64,000 nt of DNA from Dacryopinax spathularia (GCA_037974965.1 JBBPFI010000008.1:868001-932000); one strand, 5' to 3'; shown: positions 22,296 to 34,407, counted from the stretch's first letter. Notes: generated by a model from the letters alone, not told the origin. Numbers and translations: made by a program.

Positions 22296-23815
22296 CTAGA
22301 CAGGCAATGTCGCCCCCGTATACTGTACATTCTCGCCCTCCCGCACGCCCAGCATACCCAGCGGGTAGTCGTCCGCCTCCTCCCACGCACGAGGGATAAG
22401 CACGAGCGGTAGGAGCCACGTCGCGCTCAGCTTGACACCCAAGCCCTTGTCGAAGCTCTTTATCCCGGCCCAGGCCGCGCTGATCGCTGCGCCCAACGCG
22501 GTCAGCAGGGGGATGAGAGTTCGGACGATCTTGATCGTTGCGGCTGCTTGGGGCGGTAGGCCCTTGGTGGGCAGCTTTTGAAGTATCCATTGGAGCGAGG
22601 CGAAGATCATTGCGGATCGTTTGGCGGCCGTGAGGTGCGTGTCGTTCAGGATAAGGAGCACCGGTGGAGGCAGGTATCTGTTCGCATGCGTGGTCAGTCA
22701 CTGAGGGCAAAGGCGGAATGCAGTTGTACGCACATGGTGAAGCCCCACCAGGTCGCTTTGAACGAGATCTTCTCCTTGGAAGGAACGAAGATTCGGACCT
22801 TGCGAGCTTTCTCCTTTCCCTTCCCTTTCTCACCATCTGGCACCGTAGCCTCCGTGCCGTCCTTGCCATCTGCGAGCAATACAGCCTTCTCCCCGTCCGT
22901 ATCCGGTAGCTCAACCTCCTGACCCTCTTCAACCTGCACCTGATCCTCGCCTTCCGCCCCAAGAGGCGCAGTAACCATGACTGTTCCCTCGCCCTCCTCC
23001 TGACCAGACTTCACAGCCCTCTGTCGCCCCGCAGCCTCCAGCGCCTCCCACACGCTCTTCGCCCCGCCCTTCCCATTCATGATCTTCGGATTTGACAGAA
23101 GCTTCAACACATCAGGGTTAGCGAGCGCCACTGTTTGTGCAAAGCTAGCGCTGGAGAATGATGTCGACCCAGCCAGCGCAGGCAGGGAATAGAGCGCACT
23201 CGAGATCCGCTGCGCCAGTGTGCTGGCAGTCACATCCTTCTCCGGTGCGGGAGGAAGTTCTTGAGAGGGAGTGGATGGACCGCTTCCGGGCGTATCGCAC
23301 ACCACGATCGCTTCTGGTTCGCCTTTCTCGGAGACGGGGATTGCAGGGTAGGGAGTCGGGGCGTCTGACGAAGTGGGCAGTCCTTCGATTGGTGGGGTTG
23401 AAGGTCGTGAGGTGGAAGATGTCGGGGTGGAGGGGCGTCGACCGAGGAAAGCAAGCCGTTGGAATACTGTCGGTTTGTGTGTTGTGGAAGTCGTAGTCGT
23501 AGTTTCGACGGTCGCCGGTTGGGAGGCCGATGCTGTCGCAATTGCAACCGAAGAGGTCGACGGCACTGTTTGCGGGACCTCTCCTCCGATCTTTTCCTCC
23601 TTCCGCTCCTCCGTCTTATCTTCCTCCAGTCTCTCTGCCTCGCTCTCAGACCTCATCTCAACCGCTGCGGCTGGCTCCCCACTTTCCTTCGTGGGAATTT
23701 GGCTCGTCGCACCCTCTGCTGCCCAGTGAGCCGGTGGGAACTGGGCTTTCGGCTTGCGAGTGAACCATTTCTTCATTGTCTCCTTGGCAGACTTCTTTTC
23801 TTTTGTCTTGGCCAT
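22296..23815 (-). CDS. Unknown acidic protein with hydrophobic C-terminus
   Basis: Two exons, 23815-22734 and 22677-22296, give 487 residues. ATG 23815 (MAKTKEKKSAKETMKKW) is the first true start; a longer frame upstream begins at a non-ATG codon. Residues about 40-210 are low-complexity and rich in Glu, Thr, Ser and Pro. A moderately ordered part follows (FAQTVALANPDVLKLLSNPK). The C-terminal 150 residues look conserved: FKATWWGFTIYLPPPVLLIL, ILQKLPTKGLPPQAAA, then a hydrophobic span LIPLLTALGAAISAAWAGI and WLLPLVLIPRAWEEAD. One or two membrane-associated helices are likely near the C-terminus. I do not recognise the family. Confidence 0.75.
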
Positions 23816-24748
23816 TGATGATGATGGAAGATTTGGAGAAATGATCAAGAATAAACAATGTCTGGGTATACCACGTCTAGGGGATATCGTTCAACGATGT
23901 GGGGTCGAGGAGCGCTTACCATCCGGCGCGTGACGTCAGCCAGTGGTGGTGAAAGCATTTTTGATCAATGAGGAAGCGGCCGTCTGCATGCTGCGCGTGT
24001 TGAAGAACGACCATCATCTGAGTGCCAACTTGTTGCAACAACCAACTCTACACAGTTTGGTGGTTATTATGGAACTGGCCTGGATTCCCCTACAACGTGG
24101 ATCTGAACTGCTCTTGCTTACAACCTTTGGCGACGCGCATAGCGGTCCATAACTGCAACAATCCCTACTGGCGAACGATTCTGGGCGACTAGCACGCTGC
24201 TCGGTTGCGCATCCGAGTGGGCCATCAACTCCATTACGCCTTCCAGGAACCCCTACATCGAGGAAGCCCGTACCAGTGACAGGCTCCACTGCGTGCGGTG
24301 CGGCGCCAGTGCTTCTGGTGCCCCAATCTCGGAGTTTCTGCGACTATCGAACGGTCACGATCCCGCAGCTCTGATAGGCAGGCACTTGTGCGGCGTCTCG
24401 TGCATTTCCGAAGGCGGTATCACCCTCTTGTCCGCATTGTGCCTTGTTAACGGCTATGTCCGTGCCTGACCATTTGCAGGCACAGGTGTCACAGGGCGAA
24501 TTCTAAACCCGGCTAGACCCTTGATTGTGGCGTCCTTGACATTCCCGAAAGCAGATCAGTGGACGCTCTCTGCTCTTTGTTTTGTCGCCTCCCGGCCTTG
24601 ACAGCATGTCTATTCTTATCCTCTCCCCCACTGTCGGCGGATCGGAGGAAGATGAGGCGTCCGGAAAAGCCTGACAGGAGGCTTGGCGTCCACCTTATGC
24701 CCTGCTGGGACGTTTACATGGGACATGACCGCTGGACGTCGGCGGCGC
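23816..24748. other. Intergenic region between divergent genes
   Basis: About 930 nt between the start of the acidic protein gene and the TATA box of the surface protein gene. No gene, RNA or repeat is supportable. Confidence 0.4.
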
Positions 24749-24757
24749 ATATATAAG
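24749..24757 (+). promoter_or_regulatory. TATA box of the surface-protein gene
   Basis: CATATATAAG lies about 90 nt upstream of ATG 24847, a usual spacing for a fungal TATA promoter with a short leader. TATA boxes are otherwise rare in this window, which fits a strongly regulated gene. Confidence 0.6.
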
Positions 24758-24846
24758 GAGGTTCGAAGACGGCGCCTAAGCAAAAACCAAGGTTCCTCGT
24801 TCTTGCGTTCTCTTCCCCCCACTTCCCAGCAACACGATCGGCCGCG

Positions 24847-26022
24847 ATGATGCCGCACATCCGAGCCCTGGCTACTCTTCTTGTGGTCGCGACGGCGATG
24901 GCGCAACAGAAGTTCCCCTTCACGTCCGATGGCTGCGTCGACCCGTCTGGCTTCGAGACATGCATGTCCGGCGTCAGCAACCAAGCTGCCACCCTTTTCG
25001 CCCAGAACTGCCGGTCTGGTGCCTGCACCACGCCCGATAACTGCTATACCAACGACCCTACGGGCACCTGCGCTCCTTCGGTGATGTGCGCTGCGTACTC
25101 GGGATGGATCAACTGCGCCATCTCCCACTGCTGGAATCGGGCCTACTCCTGCGAATATCAGACGCTTGCCATCAACGCCATAGCGAACTGCCCGCTCGCC
25201 ACCCAGATGCCACCCTATGCCCTTGCCCCACACGATGCGCCAGGCGGATGCAGTTGTCAAATCGCCTGGGTGTACAACAACTACCTCACATCCGCCAGGA
25301 ACTACAACAACCAATGTCAGAACAGCGGCGGCAAATCCACAGTTTGCAGTTGCTGTGCTCAAGCTGCCTCCCTGAGCACCTGGATCGACCTATGTCCAAA
25401 TACGAGTCCGAACGCTGTCTCGTGGTATAACGACCTCGCCCCGAGCTTAACGAGCACGAATTGTCTTTCCGCCGTCCCCAACGCCGCAGCTTGCTCTCCA
25501 GTACCGTACAACCTCCAGAGTATACTGGGGACGGCGCCGTTGTACGTGGGAAACAACCTTCCCCAACCCGGCTCGAATTCGATATCGGATAACCCCGGCC
25601 AGATGACGAGCATGCTCAGCGCTCCTGGAGGTGTCATGACTTGGAGCTTTGCCTCAGGTCTCGTCGCCACAGCACGTGCTTCTATCACAACGATCGGCGG
25701 CGCTGGTGCAGGAGGTACGACGACTGCCGCGGGGGCCCAGCCAACAACAACCGCTGGGTCACACCCCACTTCCGCAGGCTCCCCACCAACAAGCGCCGCA
25801 CCAGCTCCGAGCCCGACCTCCGGTTCTGGGGCATCCGCAGGGGGCGCCCCATCCGCATCGGCAGGAGGATCGTCCGGTGGCTCTTCCGGTGGCTCTTCCG
25901 GAGGTAGCACTCCCACTCCCCATTCGGGTGCCCAAGGGCAGAATGCTCTGACCGGCAACGCCTTCCTGGTCACATTGATCGGTGGTGTCCTGGCCCTTGG
26001 GTCCGTGTGGGTGCTGCTGTAA
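24847..26022 (+). CDS. Cys-rich secreted protein, probable GPI anchor
   Basis: A single exon of 391 codons. Residues 1-19 form a signal peptide ending AMAQ. The mature part to about residue 230 holds more than 20 cysteines (GCVDPSGFETCMSG, SVMCAAYSGWINCA, CSCCAQAA), so several disulfides are expected. Residues about 285-365 are a Thr/Ser/Pro/Gly-rich stalk with GSSGGSSGGS repeats, typical of O-glycosylated cell-wall proteins. The C-terminus is a hydrophobic tail (NAFLVTLIGGVLALG) after a small-residue region, as in GPI-anchor signals. The likely location is plasma membrane or cell wall. The cysteine domain is not one I can name. It has a TATA promoter and lacks introns. Confidence 0.85.
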   Translation: MMPHIRALATLLVVATAMAQQKFPFTSDGCVDPSGFETCMSGVSNQAATLFAQNCRSGACTTPDNCYTNDPTGTCAPSVMCAAYSGWINCAISHCWNRAYSCEYQTLAINAIANCPLATQMPPYALAPHDAPGGCSCQIAWVYNNYLTSARNYNNQCQNSGGKSTVCSCCAQAASLSTWIDLCPNTSPNAVSWYNDLAPSLTSTNCLSAVPNAAACSPVPYNLQSILGTAPLYVGNNLPQPGSNSISDNPGQMTSMLSAPGGVMTWSFASGLVATARASITTIGGAGAGGTTTAAGAQPTTTAGSHPTSAGSPPTSAAPAPSPTSGSGASAGGAPSASAGGSSGGSSGGSSGGSTPTPHSGAQGQNALTGNAFLVTLIGGVLALGSVWVLL

Positions 26023-26851
26023 CTTGGTTGTAAATGTCGAACCACCAATTTGCGGACATAAGATCACGGCCATATAGCACTGTGACTGTGATTTCTATCC
26101 GCGCTCTGTATATTTTATTGGCAATAGGACATGAGCTGATGCTCGAACTGACCTGGAATTGTGGAGGGTGCCCATCAACGCGGGAATGAGCGAATGACAC
26201 GGATGACCCCTTCGCGACGTACGCGAAGTCTAGGCCAGAGTCTTCGCAGGAAAGGCAAGCACCACTGGAGAGCGGCATCGCGTGTCTCGAGACGCTTTCT
26301 TCGCTAGGGAGGAGCCTTGTTCGTGTCGGTGAATCGGTTCGGATTTGGAGCATAGATTGCCGTTAATGTGATGGCCATTTGAAAGTAGAGCCGGTCAAGA
26401 TGCGTTAGTAGGCTCTTAGATGGACCAGTACTAATTAACCGATCGAACCAAGGCTGGCTGCCCTCCCCCACATTCGGTGGTCGTCGCCGTTAAGGGATCG
26501 GTCCCCAACGGGCTGACCCCGCGTTCCGATGCCAAGCTGGCGGCCGTTGTCCACAGAGCAAAGCAAAAGTCAGTTGCTCGCAAGTTATCGTCGCCCTCTC
26601 GGCATATCTGCAAGTGCTTGTGCAGAACGGTTTCTTCGTACACGCTGCGGGACGATAACACAACTCGACGCCCGGAGCTCTCCTCGCATCAGCCCAACCG
26701 AGACGCCGACCCCAACCATCGCGACTGCCCCCCTCATCTCCTGTTGAGTACGTGTGAGCGCTGTCCTCATGAGGTACGAGCGTCTGCTCACGGTTTAATA
26801 GTCGTGCTACTGTCCTGCGTACGCCTGGAGAAAATTCGCATATAACACCCT
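26023..26851. other. Intergenic region
   Basis: About 830 nt separating two plus-strand genes. Short open frames exist on both strands, but none has a start context, domain or splicing support. Confidence 0.4.
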
Positions 26852-28720
26852 ATGATGGCACCGGTATCATCGGAAGCCAAACCTGCTACCTTCTCTATGG
26901 CGACGGCCTCAACATCGAACAATTCCACAGCCAACGTGTACCGACCACCTCGCCGTACATCGATACCACCTCCGCCTACAATCTTGTCAGTTCCATCACC
27001 ATCGCCCGCTCCGGAGTCTACACGAGCATCCGCACGTCCTCAGGCGCCAAAGATCCAGCTACCTCGTACCTCGTCATATCGGAAAGACCGCGCTCTCCTG
27101 ACAGCGTACGGTGATTCGTTCGTCGGTCCGCTGGAACTACTGGGTGATAAGGTCGTGGTAAAGAAGTATTCCGGAGCTAGTGCAAAGGTGCGTGTTTCCG
27201 CTCGGAGACTGCAAATGCGTTAGTTGACAGCCATTGAAAGGGTTTGAACAATCCGAAGAGCGTGAGCCAGACTGGGCAGGAGTTGTTATTCCACCTCGAC
27301 CGCTTTAGACCTTCTAGAGGTGCGCATACTGCGGCTCCCGAGCATGGCGCATATATCTGACTCTGCTCTACTAGTACTGCTCATATTCGGACACGTCGAT
27401 CTACAAGTGGTATACCTATTCAAGGTCTCAGAGGCAGAACGACTGTGTACCGCGCCGCCAGATCCTGATGCATGGGTGAAAACGGTCTTTGACGCCTACG
27501 CGACGTATCTGCGAGAGAAGATTCTGCCGCATGTCGCCCTCTCTTCCTCCACTCCTGCGGCAGCGAACAGCGACGCCCCTGCTGAAGGTGATCCGGATCG
27601 GTTCATCACTCAACTGTACATCGCCTCCGTTACCGCCCCCACCGTCCCAGACGACCACCTCGACGAGTGTAGCGAGAAGTACAATGAGTCTGCGGCGGCG
27701 GCATGGCAAGAGAAGGGCATTAAGCTCGGCTCTGCGCGGGCACCGACCGACCTCGCAACACGGCGAAAGATGATTGTCGATTTCAACAAAATGCTCGAGG
27801 ACTTCTGCGAGGAGGTTGGCGCACCTGTACGATACGTTGACATCAACCCTCGAATTACCGACTCGTCCACGGGGGAGGTGCTACCGCCCTATCTTGTGCC
27901 GGACAAGTCGACTATCCATGTTGTCTGGGAGACAACGATCGGGTTCTGGGTCGATGCGCTACGCGACACGGGATTATCAGAGGCTGATATCCCACCGGAC
28001 CTCGAGGAGAGCTTGAAGAGCTACGAGGAGGACAAGAAGGGAAGGATGCAACGCCGAAGCCCGACGCCGAGGAAACATATGCGATACTCATCTGCCAATC
28101 CGAGCACGAACGGAGCTAGCAGCTCCAGCCCTGCTACGCCTACACAACCGGGGACGCCATTCGGCTCCGGACCGGGCCGGGATGGTTCTGTACGCACTCC
28201 GTTTGGAGAGCCACGAGCGAGTCCGTTTGGAGAGAGCAGCAGGGGCTCGGCGTTTTCTCATATGCAACCGCGAAACCGAGACAGCGCTGGAGAGGAGAAG
28301 AGAGCAGTGTACCGACCGCCACATTCACGCGCTTCGGCCTCGTCTTCGGCAGTACCCAGTCTAGCTTCGCCTACTTCTGCAGTCTCGCCGACGTCCACCT
28401 TGACTCCTACGCCAACATCCGCTGTCTCTGCCACGAGTTCCACCGCTAACGATTCGGATGCGACCAGTGGCCGACCACGGGTTTCCGGAAGGTGGACGAA
28501 CGTTGTGCCTCAGGATGATCCGCGCCGGAAGGGTAGCTTCGTGCACGGTTTCAGCTCGCACCGACGGCAGATGGGTAGCATCGGTGGCAATAGTGCTCCG
28601 GGTGCTTCTCCGCTGGAGAAACCGATGCGAGGGCTTAATTTGCTTGATGCGCCGATGGGCAGTATCGGCTCGCAAGCGCCCCGTGACTCCCTGCCGGCCC
28701 GGAAGGACGAGAAGGCTTGA
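26852..28720 (+). CDS. SGNH-hydrolase-like protein with disordered C-terminus
   Basis: Three exons (26852-27187, 27241-27319, 27375-28720) give 586 residues. After a Pro/Ser-rich N-terminus of about 80 residues comes LLTAYGDSFVGPLELLG, resembling block I (GDS) of SGNH/GDSL hydrolases. KYSGASAKGLNNPKSV is like block II, and LLIFGHVDLQVVYLF sits where block III (GxND) is expected, with His-Val-Asp instead. A late segment (LVPDKSTIHVVWETT) may hold the block V Asp/His. The last 190 residues are low-complexity (Ser, Pro, Arg). The fold is inferred from motif order only; the changed block III makes catalytic activity uncertain. No signal peptide is seen, so it is probably cytosolic. Confidence 0.75.
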
Positions 28721-29593
28721 GTGGCTCCTGCTCGGAGGTTCCCTGCTCGGAGGGTTGGGTTCAGAAAGGTTCTGCCCAGGAGAAGCATTGCTGTGCACTT
28801 CACAATGTGTGGCAATGCTGTAGGGGTCTTTCATGGATGTCTCTTCAGCGGTATTTCTGTTTGTTCCATGTATTTGTGATGTCACGTCATCAATGGGGTA
28901 TTGTTCGCTATTTCCGTCGTGCGTGAATGGCGTGGGGTGCCGGCGGTCCACAATGTCCGGTCCCGCGCAGGGGTGTACATTCTGATGGTACGCTGATTAG
29001 CGTGACTGGCGATCCTGTGAGTGATGATCTCCATCAACTGACCCTACTGACTTATACGTAATAGAGAATCGGAAAGAAGCATGTAGAATACGAAAGACAG
29101 AGCAACAATGACCTTCACGGGCCCACGGCTTTCGGCCATGGCTCGGGCGTGTAGCTTGCAGTTCTCACGTCGATGCTTCTCCGGTGATCCATGAACGCCG
29201 GCATTCAAGGGCTCACGCCCGCCGAACCTTTCGAAGTCCTCTGAAAGCCACTAGCGTCCGAGACACCACAATTAGGGGAGTTTCTGCACGGGTCGAGACG
29301 ATCAAGTGAGTCTAGTACTAGCTTCTTGTGTGAATATGGACAGGGATAGCTTGGCATTTGTGCTCACGTCTAATGGTGGCCCGATAGGGGATGAATACCT
29401 CTTTTGGATCTCTTTTCCCAGTCGCGCCCAAGCTGCGGAGCAGCAAAGGCTCATAAGGGCCAGTGCCAGACGTGTGCCAGTGACCACGCTCAACCGACAC
29501 CATTTACTGTTTCGACAACAACACATCCGGTGTGTTGCCGTCTCTCTCTGTTCATTCTTCGTCGTGGCTCACGCAGAGCAGCGCAATCTTATC
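28721..29593. other. Intergenic region
   Basis: About 870 nt. A frame upstream of the next gene is open from 29306, but its composition and lack of similarity to the neighbouring duplicate suggest it is leader sequence rather than protein. Confidence 0.4.
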
Positions 29594-30139
29594 ATGATCG
29601 TGGGTTACAGTGCGACTGACATGGATGGCCATGGTGCCGATGACCGCTGGTTGCACGATCGCATTCTGAACTGGAAGTTCTCCCGCGACTCGAGCTTCGA
29701 CATGGCTGCGACTAGGATTTGGGTTCGCGGCAATCCGCCCAATGGCCCAGGAGATGCTGCGCCTCCCGGTACCGCGAACTGTCTCTACCGTCACTACGTC
29801 CCTTACAAGTGGATCTTCGAGTATATCACCGACGACTTAGCGAACCGGGAACGCAGGCACATCATCGACCGACTGGACGCATGGTTCCGGGCCCTGAACA
29901 TCACCCAGGACTGGGGCTGGAACCATGTGCGCGACAACCGATTCTATTACGACGGTGCCATCGAGTGGGCGATCGAAGCGATCTGCGACATCAAGGAGAA
30001 TATCTACTGGGGCCCTGGCCAGGGTGACGGTGGGGGGACGAGGATCGACATTCCGAATGGGCCCACAGCAGCTGCCCAGCTGGCGCGATGTGATGCAGCA
30101 CGAGTCAGGCTGAATGCTGTTCTGGGCTCGAACTTCTAG
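29594..30139 (+). CDS. Orphan 181-residue protein
   Basis: Single exon. ATG 29594 (MIVGYSATDMDGHG) is chosen because the nearby truncated copy has the same ATG and MIVGYS start; an upstream in-frame start at about 29306 would add 96 residues without such support. The sequence is aromatic-rich and looks like a small globular protein: RHYVPYKWIFEYITDDLANR, TQDWGWNHVRDNRFYYDGAI, then the conserved tail GPTAAAQ and VRLNAVLGSNF. No signal peptide, membrane segment or known motif is recognised. A second, broken copy lies 800 bp downstream on the same strand. Confidence 0.65.
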   Translation: MIVGYSATDMDGHGADDRWLHDRILNWKFSRDSSFDMAATRIWVRGNPPNGPGDAAPPGTANCLYRHYVPYKWIFEYITDDLANRERRHIIDRLDAWFRALNITQDWGWNHVRDNRFYYDGAIEWAIEAICDIKENIYWGPGQGDGGGTRIDIPNGPTAAAQLARCDAARVRLNAVLGSNF

Positions 30140-30929
30140 CCCCATACCTACATGTCTTTCATGCTCACCAAAGCTCTATGGACCGACTTAGCCTTTGATA
30201 CGCTAAAAATGACTTGTCCGTGTGATGTGCGGATGATTGCTGAGACCGCTTGTCCCCATATCTCCGATATCCGGATTTTTCGCAAATTCCTGCATTCTGA
30301 TCGCGCCCTTCTTCCGGTGACCTAGAACCTGGCAAGCACCCGTCTTTATCCGGTGAAGCTCAATGACTTCCTTCTAGAAGCCAACGAAACCCGTGGGATG
30401 GGGTTTCAGAAGTACAAGTACGGCTGAACTACAACAATGGAGACTAGCGGCTGGCCTGCGGATGATTCTTCCAAACTACCCAAGTTTCTCGCTTACAGCC
30501 ATGCTTCTTCGGTGTTTCGTCAGTACCGGTATCACTCCACAACGAGCAGACGGAATCAGGCTGTATATAGGGCAACTAGCTTCAGTTGTGAGCACCACCT
30601 GAGACCCGCTCTTGAACGACTTTCTTCCTCGTGTGGAGCTGGTCAGTTGAGAACGTAATTTCTTGGATTGTTAACGCTATAAGCCTATAACCACCGGACC
30701 ATCCATATCCATTGCCAACCATGCTGTGCGGCCCCCATGGTTGAACGGCTCTTCTTCCTGTTTCTCAAACAATCCCTCGCAATGCTCGCGTGAGGAAAAG
30801 GGATAAATAGGTGAGCACACCCTCCTACCGTCAACTGCAGGCCTCAACGAACCGCACTGAGTACGTTTCCAGTCACGTTCGGTGCGATATCTCCCTGCTG
30901 ACGCGGTTGCTTTGAATGCCGACCTCGCC
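30140..30929. other. Intergenic region between an orphan gene and its broken copy
   Basis: About 790 nt with no supportable feature. Confidence 0.4.
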
Positions 30930-31197
30930 ATGATCGTGGGTTACAGCGGGACGGGGTATCGAGGAAGATCCAGGCTGGCCGACTATAAGACAAGATCGGT
31001 CCGCGTATGACGGAGCTATCGAGTGGGCGATAGAGTCCATCTGCGACTGGAGGGAGAATACCTACTACGGGCCGGGCCAGGGCGACGGCGGTGGGACCAA
31101 GATCGATATTCCCACTGGGCCCACGGCGGCTCTGCAGTTGTGGCGTTGTGATGGAGCCCGTGTTAGGCTTAACAAAGTACTCGGTTCAAACTTCTGA
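30930..31197 (+). pseudogene. Truncated duplicate of the 181-residue orphan gene
   Basis: It begins with the same ATG context and MIVGYSGTG as its neighbour, then jumps to the C-terminal part: YDGAIEWAIESICDWREN, GPGQGDGGGTKIDIP and RVRLNKVLGSNF, stopping at 31195-31197. About 90 codons of the middle are missing, and the two conserved parts are in different frames. The conserved tail keeps high protein similarity, so the duplication is not ancient. Confidence 0.8.
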
Positions 31198-31973
31198 CTT
31201 GTCTCAGTGTAACAGAGACGTGTTAGCTACCCACGGCTAAGTTATGTACCTGCTGGTAGGAATGATGATTGCTGTTGGAGTAGAGCGCACGTGTGGCATA
31301 CCTCGGCCTAGGAGGTTCGATTTGAATGAACTGCCAGCAGCCCGTCGTCCGGCAACCCAATGCGGCCCAACGGCCCAAACGTCCTGTTCAGAACGGGCCA
31401 CAGCCATCAGAACCCCAAGTCCGACAGGCCAAGGAAGAGCTGCGAAACATCCACCCGCAGACGAGCACAACAAACGATTACTTTCAATCAGAAAATCAAC
31501 GAATGACAGCCAAAGTACTGTAGTGTACATCCAAAGTTACACCGAGGCAACCAGCGCTTGTAGACCCAAAGAAAGCTTCTTCACCACCAAACTCCTGCCC
31601 TGGGCCTCGAACGGGCAGCGCGAGAGCGCGGACCGGGAAAAGGGATCCTGTCGTCCCTCACCTTCTGTCTGCTGCAAGAGCAACCTCCATACTCCGCCGC
31701 GCACAACCCCCCTTCTGAGTCATCAAGTCCTCCCAAGACCATTTGAGGTGTTGTCGACCGATGCACCAGCCCATCCTCATCTCAAGCCGTCATTCTGACG
31801 CTTAGGGCCCTCTTGCTCGTTTTGTCCCCAAGCTGATCTTCTCCCTCCCTAGACCAGCCGACTCTTCCTCTTCCTCTTCCTCGTCCAAAGGCCACCAACC
31901 CGTCTCTAAGGCCTGCCGCATGATACTCCACCCATCCCAAAGCCCCAGCCCAAGCTGATCCTCTCAGCAAGCG
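31198..31973. other. Intergenic region
   Basis: About 780 nt between the broken copy and the 3' end of a minus-strand gene. No feature seen. Confidence 0.4.
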
Positions 31974-33880
31974 CTACTTCCAAATACTCTCCAACGCCAG
32001 CCCGCGCTTAGCCATAACAGCATACCACCCCTCCGGCTTCTTCCCATTTCCCTCTGTCCCCATCCCCATCCCCGTCCCCGTCCCAACCCCAGATCCGGAT
32101 CCGGATCCGGACCCAGCTGCTCCAACCCCAACTCCCGGAAGAGGAACAGCCCAATCCCACGTCTGCCACGCCCTCACAACCCTCACAACCTCAATCATCT
32201 CCCTCACACTGCCCCAGAACGCCTCTTGGTCCGCACACCATCTATCGAGCGGCTTCAGGTTCACCCTCGGCCAGACACAGGCCAGCCAAGCGGCCACCTG
32301 CGCCGCCTGGTTGAGGTTATGTGGGGTACGGCCGACGCGGAACTCGAATGCGTGCGTTTTGGGCGGTTGGGCTGGCGGGGGCAGGGGATGGGAGGGAGAG
32401 GAGGCGAGAGGGAGATGGGCGTCGAATGATTCTAGGACTAGCTGGCGGAGTTGGGGGCAGTTTGAGGCGAGGTGATGCAGCGCTTGAAGGGTTAGGTCGG
32501 ACTCGTTTTGCAGGCCGTAGGTCGAGCCGTGTCGTCTTAGCCAGTCTATCTCGAGCGTGCGCAGGTATGGCCAAGCGAGCGAGAGGTCCAGGATGTCCGA
32601 GTTGGTCAGGATGAGCGAGGTAGAGGAGAAATAGTTGAACGTGAAGTGCATCATCCATGGGCACTGGAACAGAGGCGAGAAAGTGGAGAATGCTATGGGC
32701 GTCTGGCGTTCTCTTTCCCTGAAACAGAGTTCGAGTCTGCGCACGGTGCGATGATGGTCCCGCACCGAACGGGCGATGGAGGAGAGCTGGTAGTCGGTGA
32801 ATCTGTCTTCGGGGTAGAACCGGAGACAGAGGTCTTCGCATTCTGTTCGCAGGACGTCGAGCAGGGACTGGATGACGGAGATCGATTCGTGGATATGCAG
32901 CGTCTTGAGTGCTGGAAAGCTCCAGGGCGTGACAGTGCTCGCAAAATCGATCCGAATTTCCGGGTCGTCCGTCACGGCCTCGCTGCCCAGCTTATCGAAC
33001 GTAATAGCGCCAATCTGGAGCGCCTTCAAGATCTTGCTCTGCGCCAAATGCTTGAACACGTTCTTGTCCAGGGCGAGCGTCTCGCACCCCAGCGCCGTTA
33101 GGGGCATGCGTTCTACGGTCTCGGCGAGCGCTTCGAGGTGCCGGGGGGAGATCTTGAACCCCAGCCCGAGCTCGCGCAGGTTCGGAGAGCGCACGGGGAC
33201 GAGCTCGAGCATGCATGCTATCGGGAGCGCCCAGTCCTTCTCGGGGTTATCGTCATCGGGAGGATTCGCAACAATCTCCAAATGCTCCAGTTCCGGCCCC
33301 AAAAACAGCATCGCCCCCGCGAGGTCGTGTGGCTCGCGAGCGTAGAAAGACAGTTTCCGCAAGTGTGGGAGCAAGGGACATTGACGCCCGAACACGGCGA
33401 GCGCGGCGAGCAGGTCTCCAACCTCGATCTCCTCTTTTTCGCTCTGCGGCTGCGGCCTCCCATCCGCCGGCGGAGGAGGAGGGGGGTTCATGAGGTCCAA
33501 AGACCGCACATGTTTTGCATAGTGCTGGAACCGCTTCCAGTTCTTCGTTAGGTTTAGCCGCTGGGGGAGGTCCTGTTTCCCCCCAAGAGAGAAGAAGGAA
33601 CACTTAGCATTCTTTGTTACTGTTTGCCCCCGCTGGTAGGAAAGGAGGTGGAGGGGGGGGGGTGACGCACCATACTATCGTAATCTGTGATCCAGAGCCC
33701 AGTGAGTGCTTTAAACGACCGCACGCCGCCATGTCGCCAGAGACGGCGCATGGACGGAGGGTTGAACGTCGTGCATGTCCTGCCTAAGCGGGCAAGGTCT
33801 GCCGGTTCGAGGTGGTCGATGATAATGTCGAGTACGTCGGGGATGAGCAGTGCGCGGTGCAGTTGGGCGGAGGAGGACAT
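31974..33880 (-). CDS. F-box/leucine-rich protein (second type)
   Basis: Two exons, 33880-33671 and 33572-31974, give 602 residues. The N-terminus is an F-box-like segment: LLIPDVLDIIIDHLEPADLA then LGRTCTTFNPPSMRRLWRH. It continues with leucine-rich segments such as LLPHLRKLSFYA, ELEHLEIVANP, LKTLHIHESI and CPQLRQLVLESF. A proline run and a Gly-Ser run (encoded by GGATCC-type repeats near 32096) interrupt the solenoid. It lacks the N-terminal coiled coil of the tandem F-box genes at the left end and belongs to the common basidiomycete type with the F-box at the very start. A probable SCF adaptor; the substrate is unknown. Confidence 0.85.
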
Positions 33881-34407
33881 CGTGCTCCTCCTCCTCGTCG
33901 TACGTTCAAGATGGGTCGGTGTATGCGGTCGATGAGCAGGGTGATGATCAAGTTGGTTGGTCAAGGTGCAAATTTGAGGGGTGTTGAGGGTGATCAAGAG
34001 CGAGTGATGGGAGTGCTGCTGGGTATGCTGTGAAAGGGGATCACTCAGGAACACCGCACAGCATTAATCGGGTTCGACCCATAAGGGAAGGCACTGCCAC
34101 TAAAATCAACTCCGCTCACTTATAATAAGCGCCCATATGCTGCGGAGTAAATCCCTGACTCGGAACAAGTTGGCAGGGAGATGCACTGCGGTCTGACACT
34201 TTGCTGCTCATGCGGATACAGTGTCATCGTTGAGAACCTACCTTCACTCTCACATAGGGAGGGACCGGTGAAGCAGCTATGCAGTATCATTGATTCCATT
34301 CATACACTTCGTTTTACAGTATCTCTTCGTATCCGACTTCGTTGAGAGTCGGTCACAGTAGCATCACACTCCGCACACACCCGACACAATCCCCCCAACT
34401 CCTCCAG
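33881..34407. other. Intergenic region
   Basis: About 530 nt between the start of the F-box gene and the stop of the FAD monooxygenase gene, both on the minus strand. No feature seen. Confidence 0.4.

Noticed and set aside
22264-22962. 232-codon minus-strand frame overlapping the HIT gene 3' side
   Set aside because: It is a different frame of the acidic-protein gene, which is supported by an in-phase intron at 22678-22733.
24616-25362. 248-codon open frame on the minus strand
   Set aside because: Lies antisense across the start of the well-supported surface-protein gene; its composition mirrors the GC-rich sense codons and shows no domain.
29306-29593. N-terminal extension of the 181-residue orphan protein
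   Set aside because: The duplicate copy conserves the ATG at 29594 but not the upstream frame, and the upstream residues look like untranslated leader.
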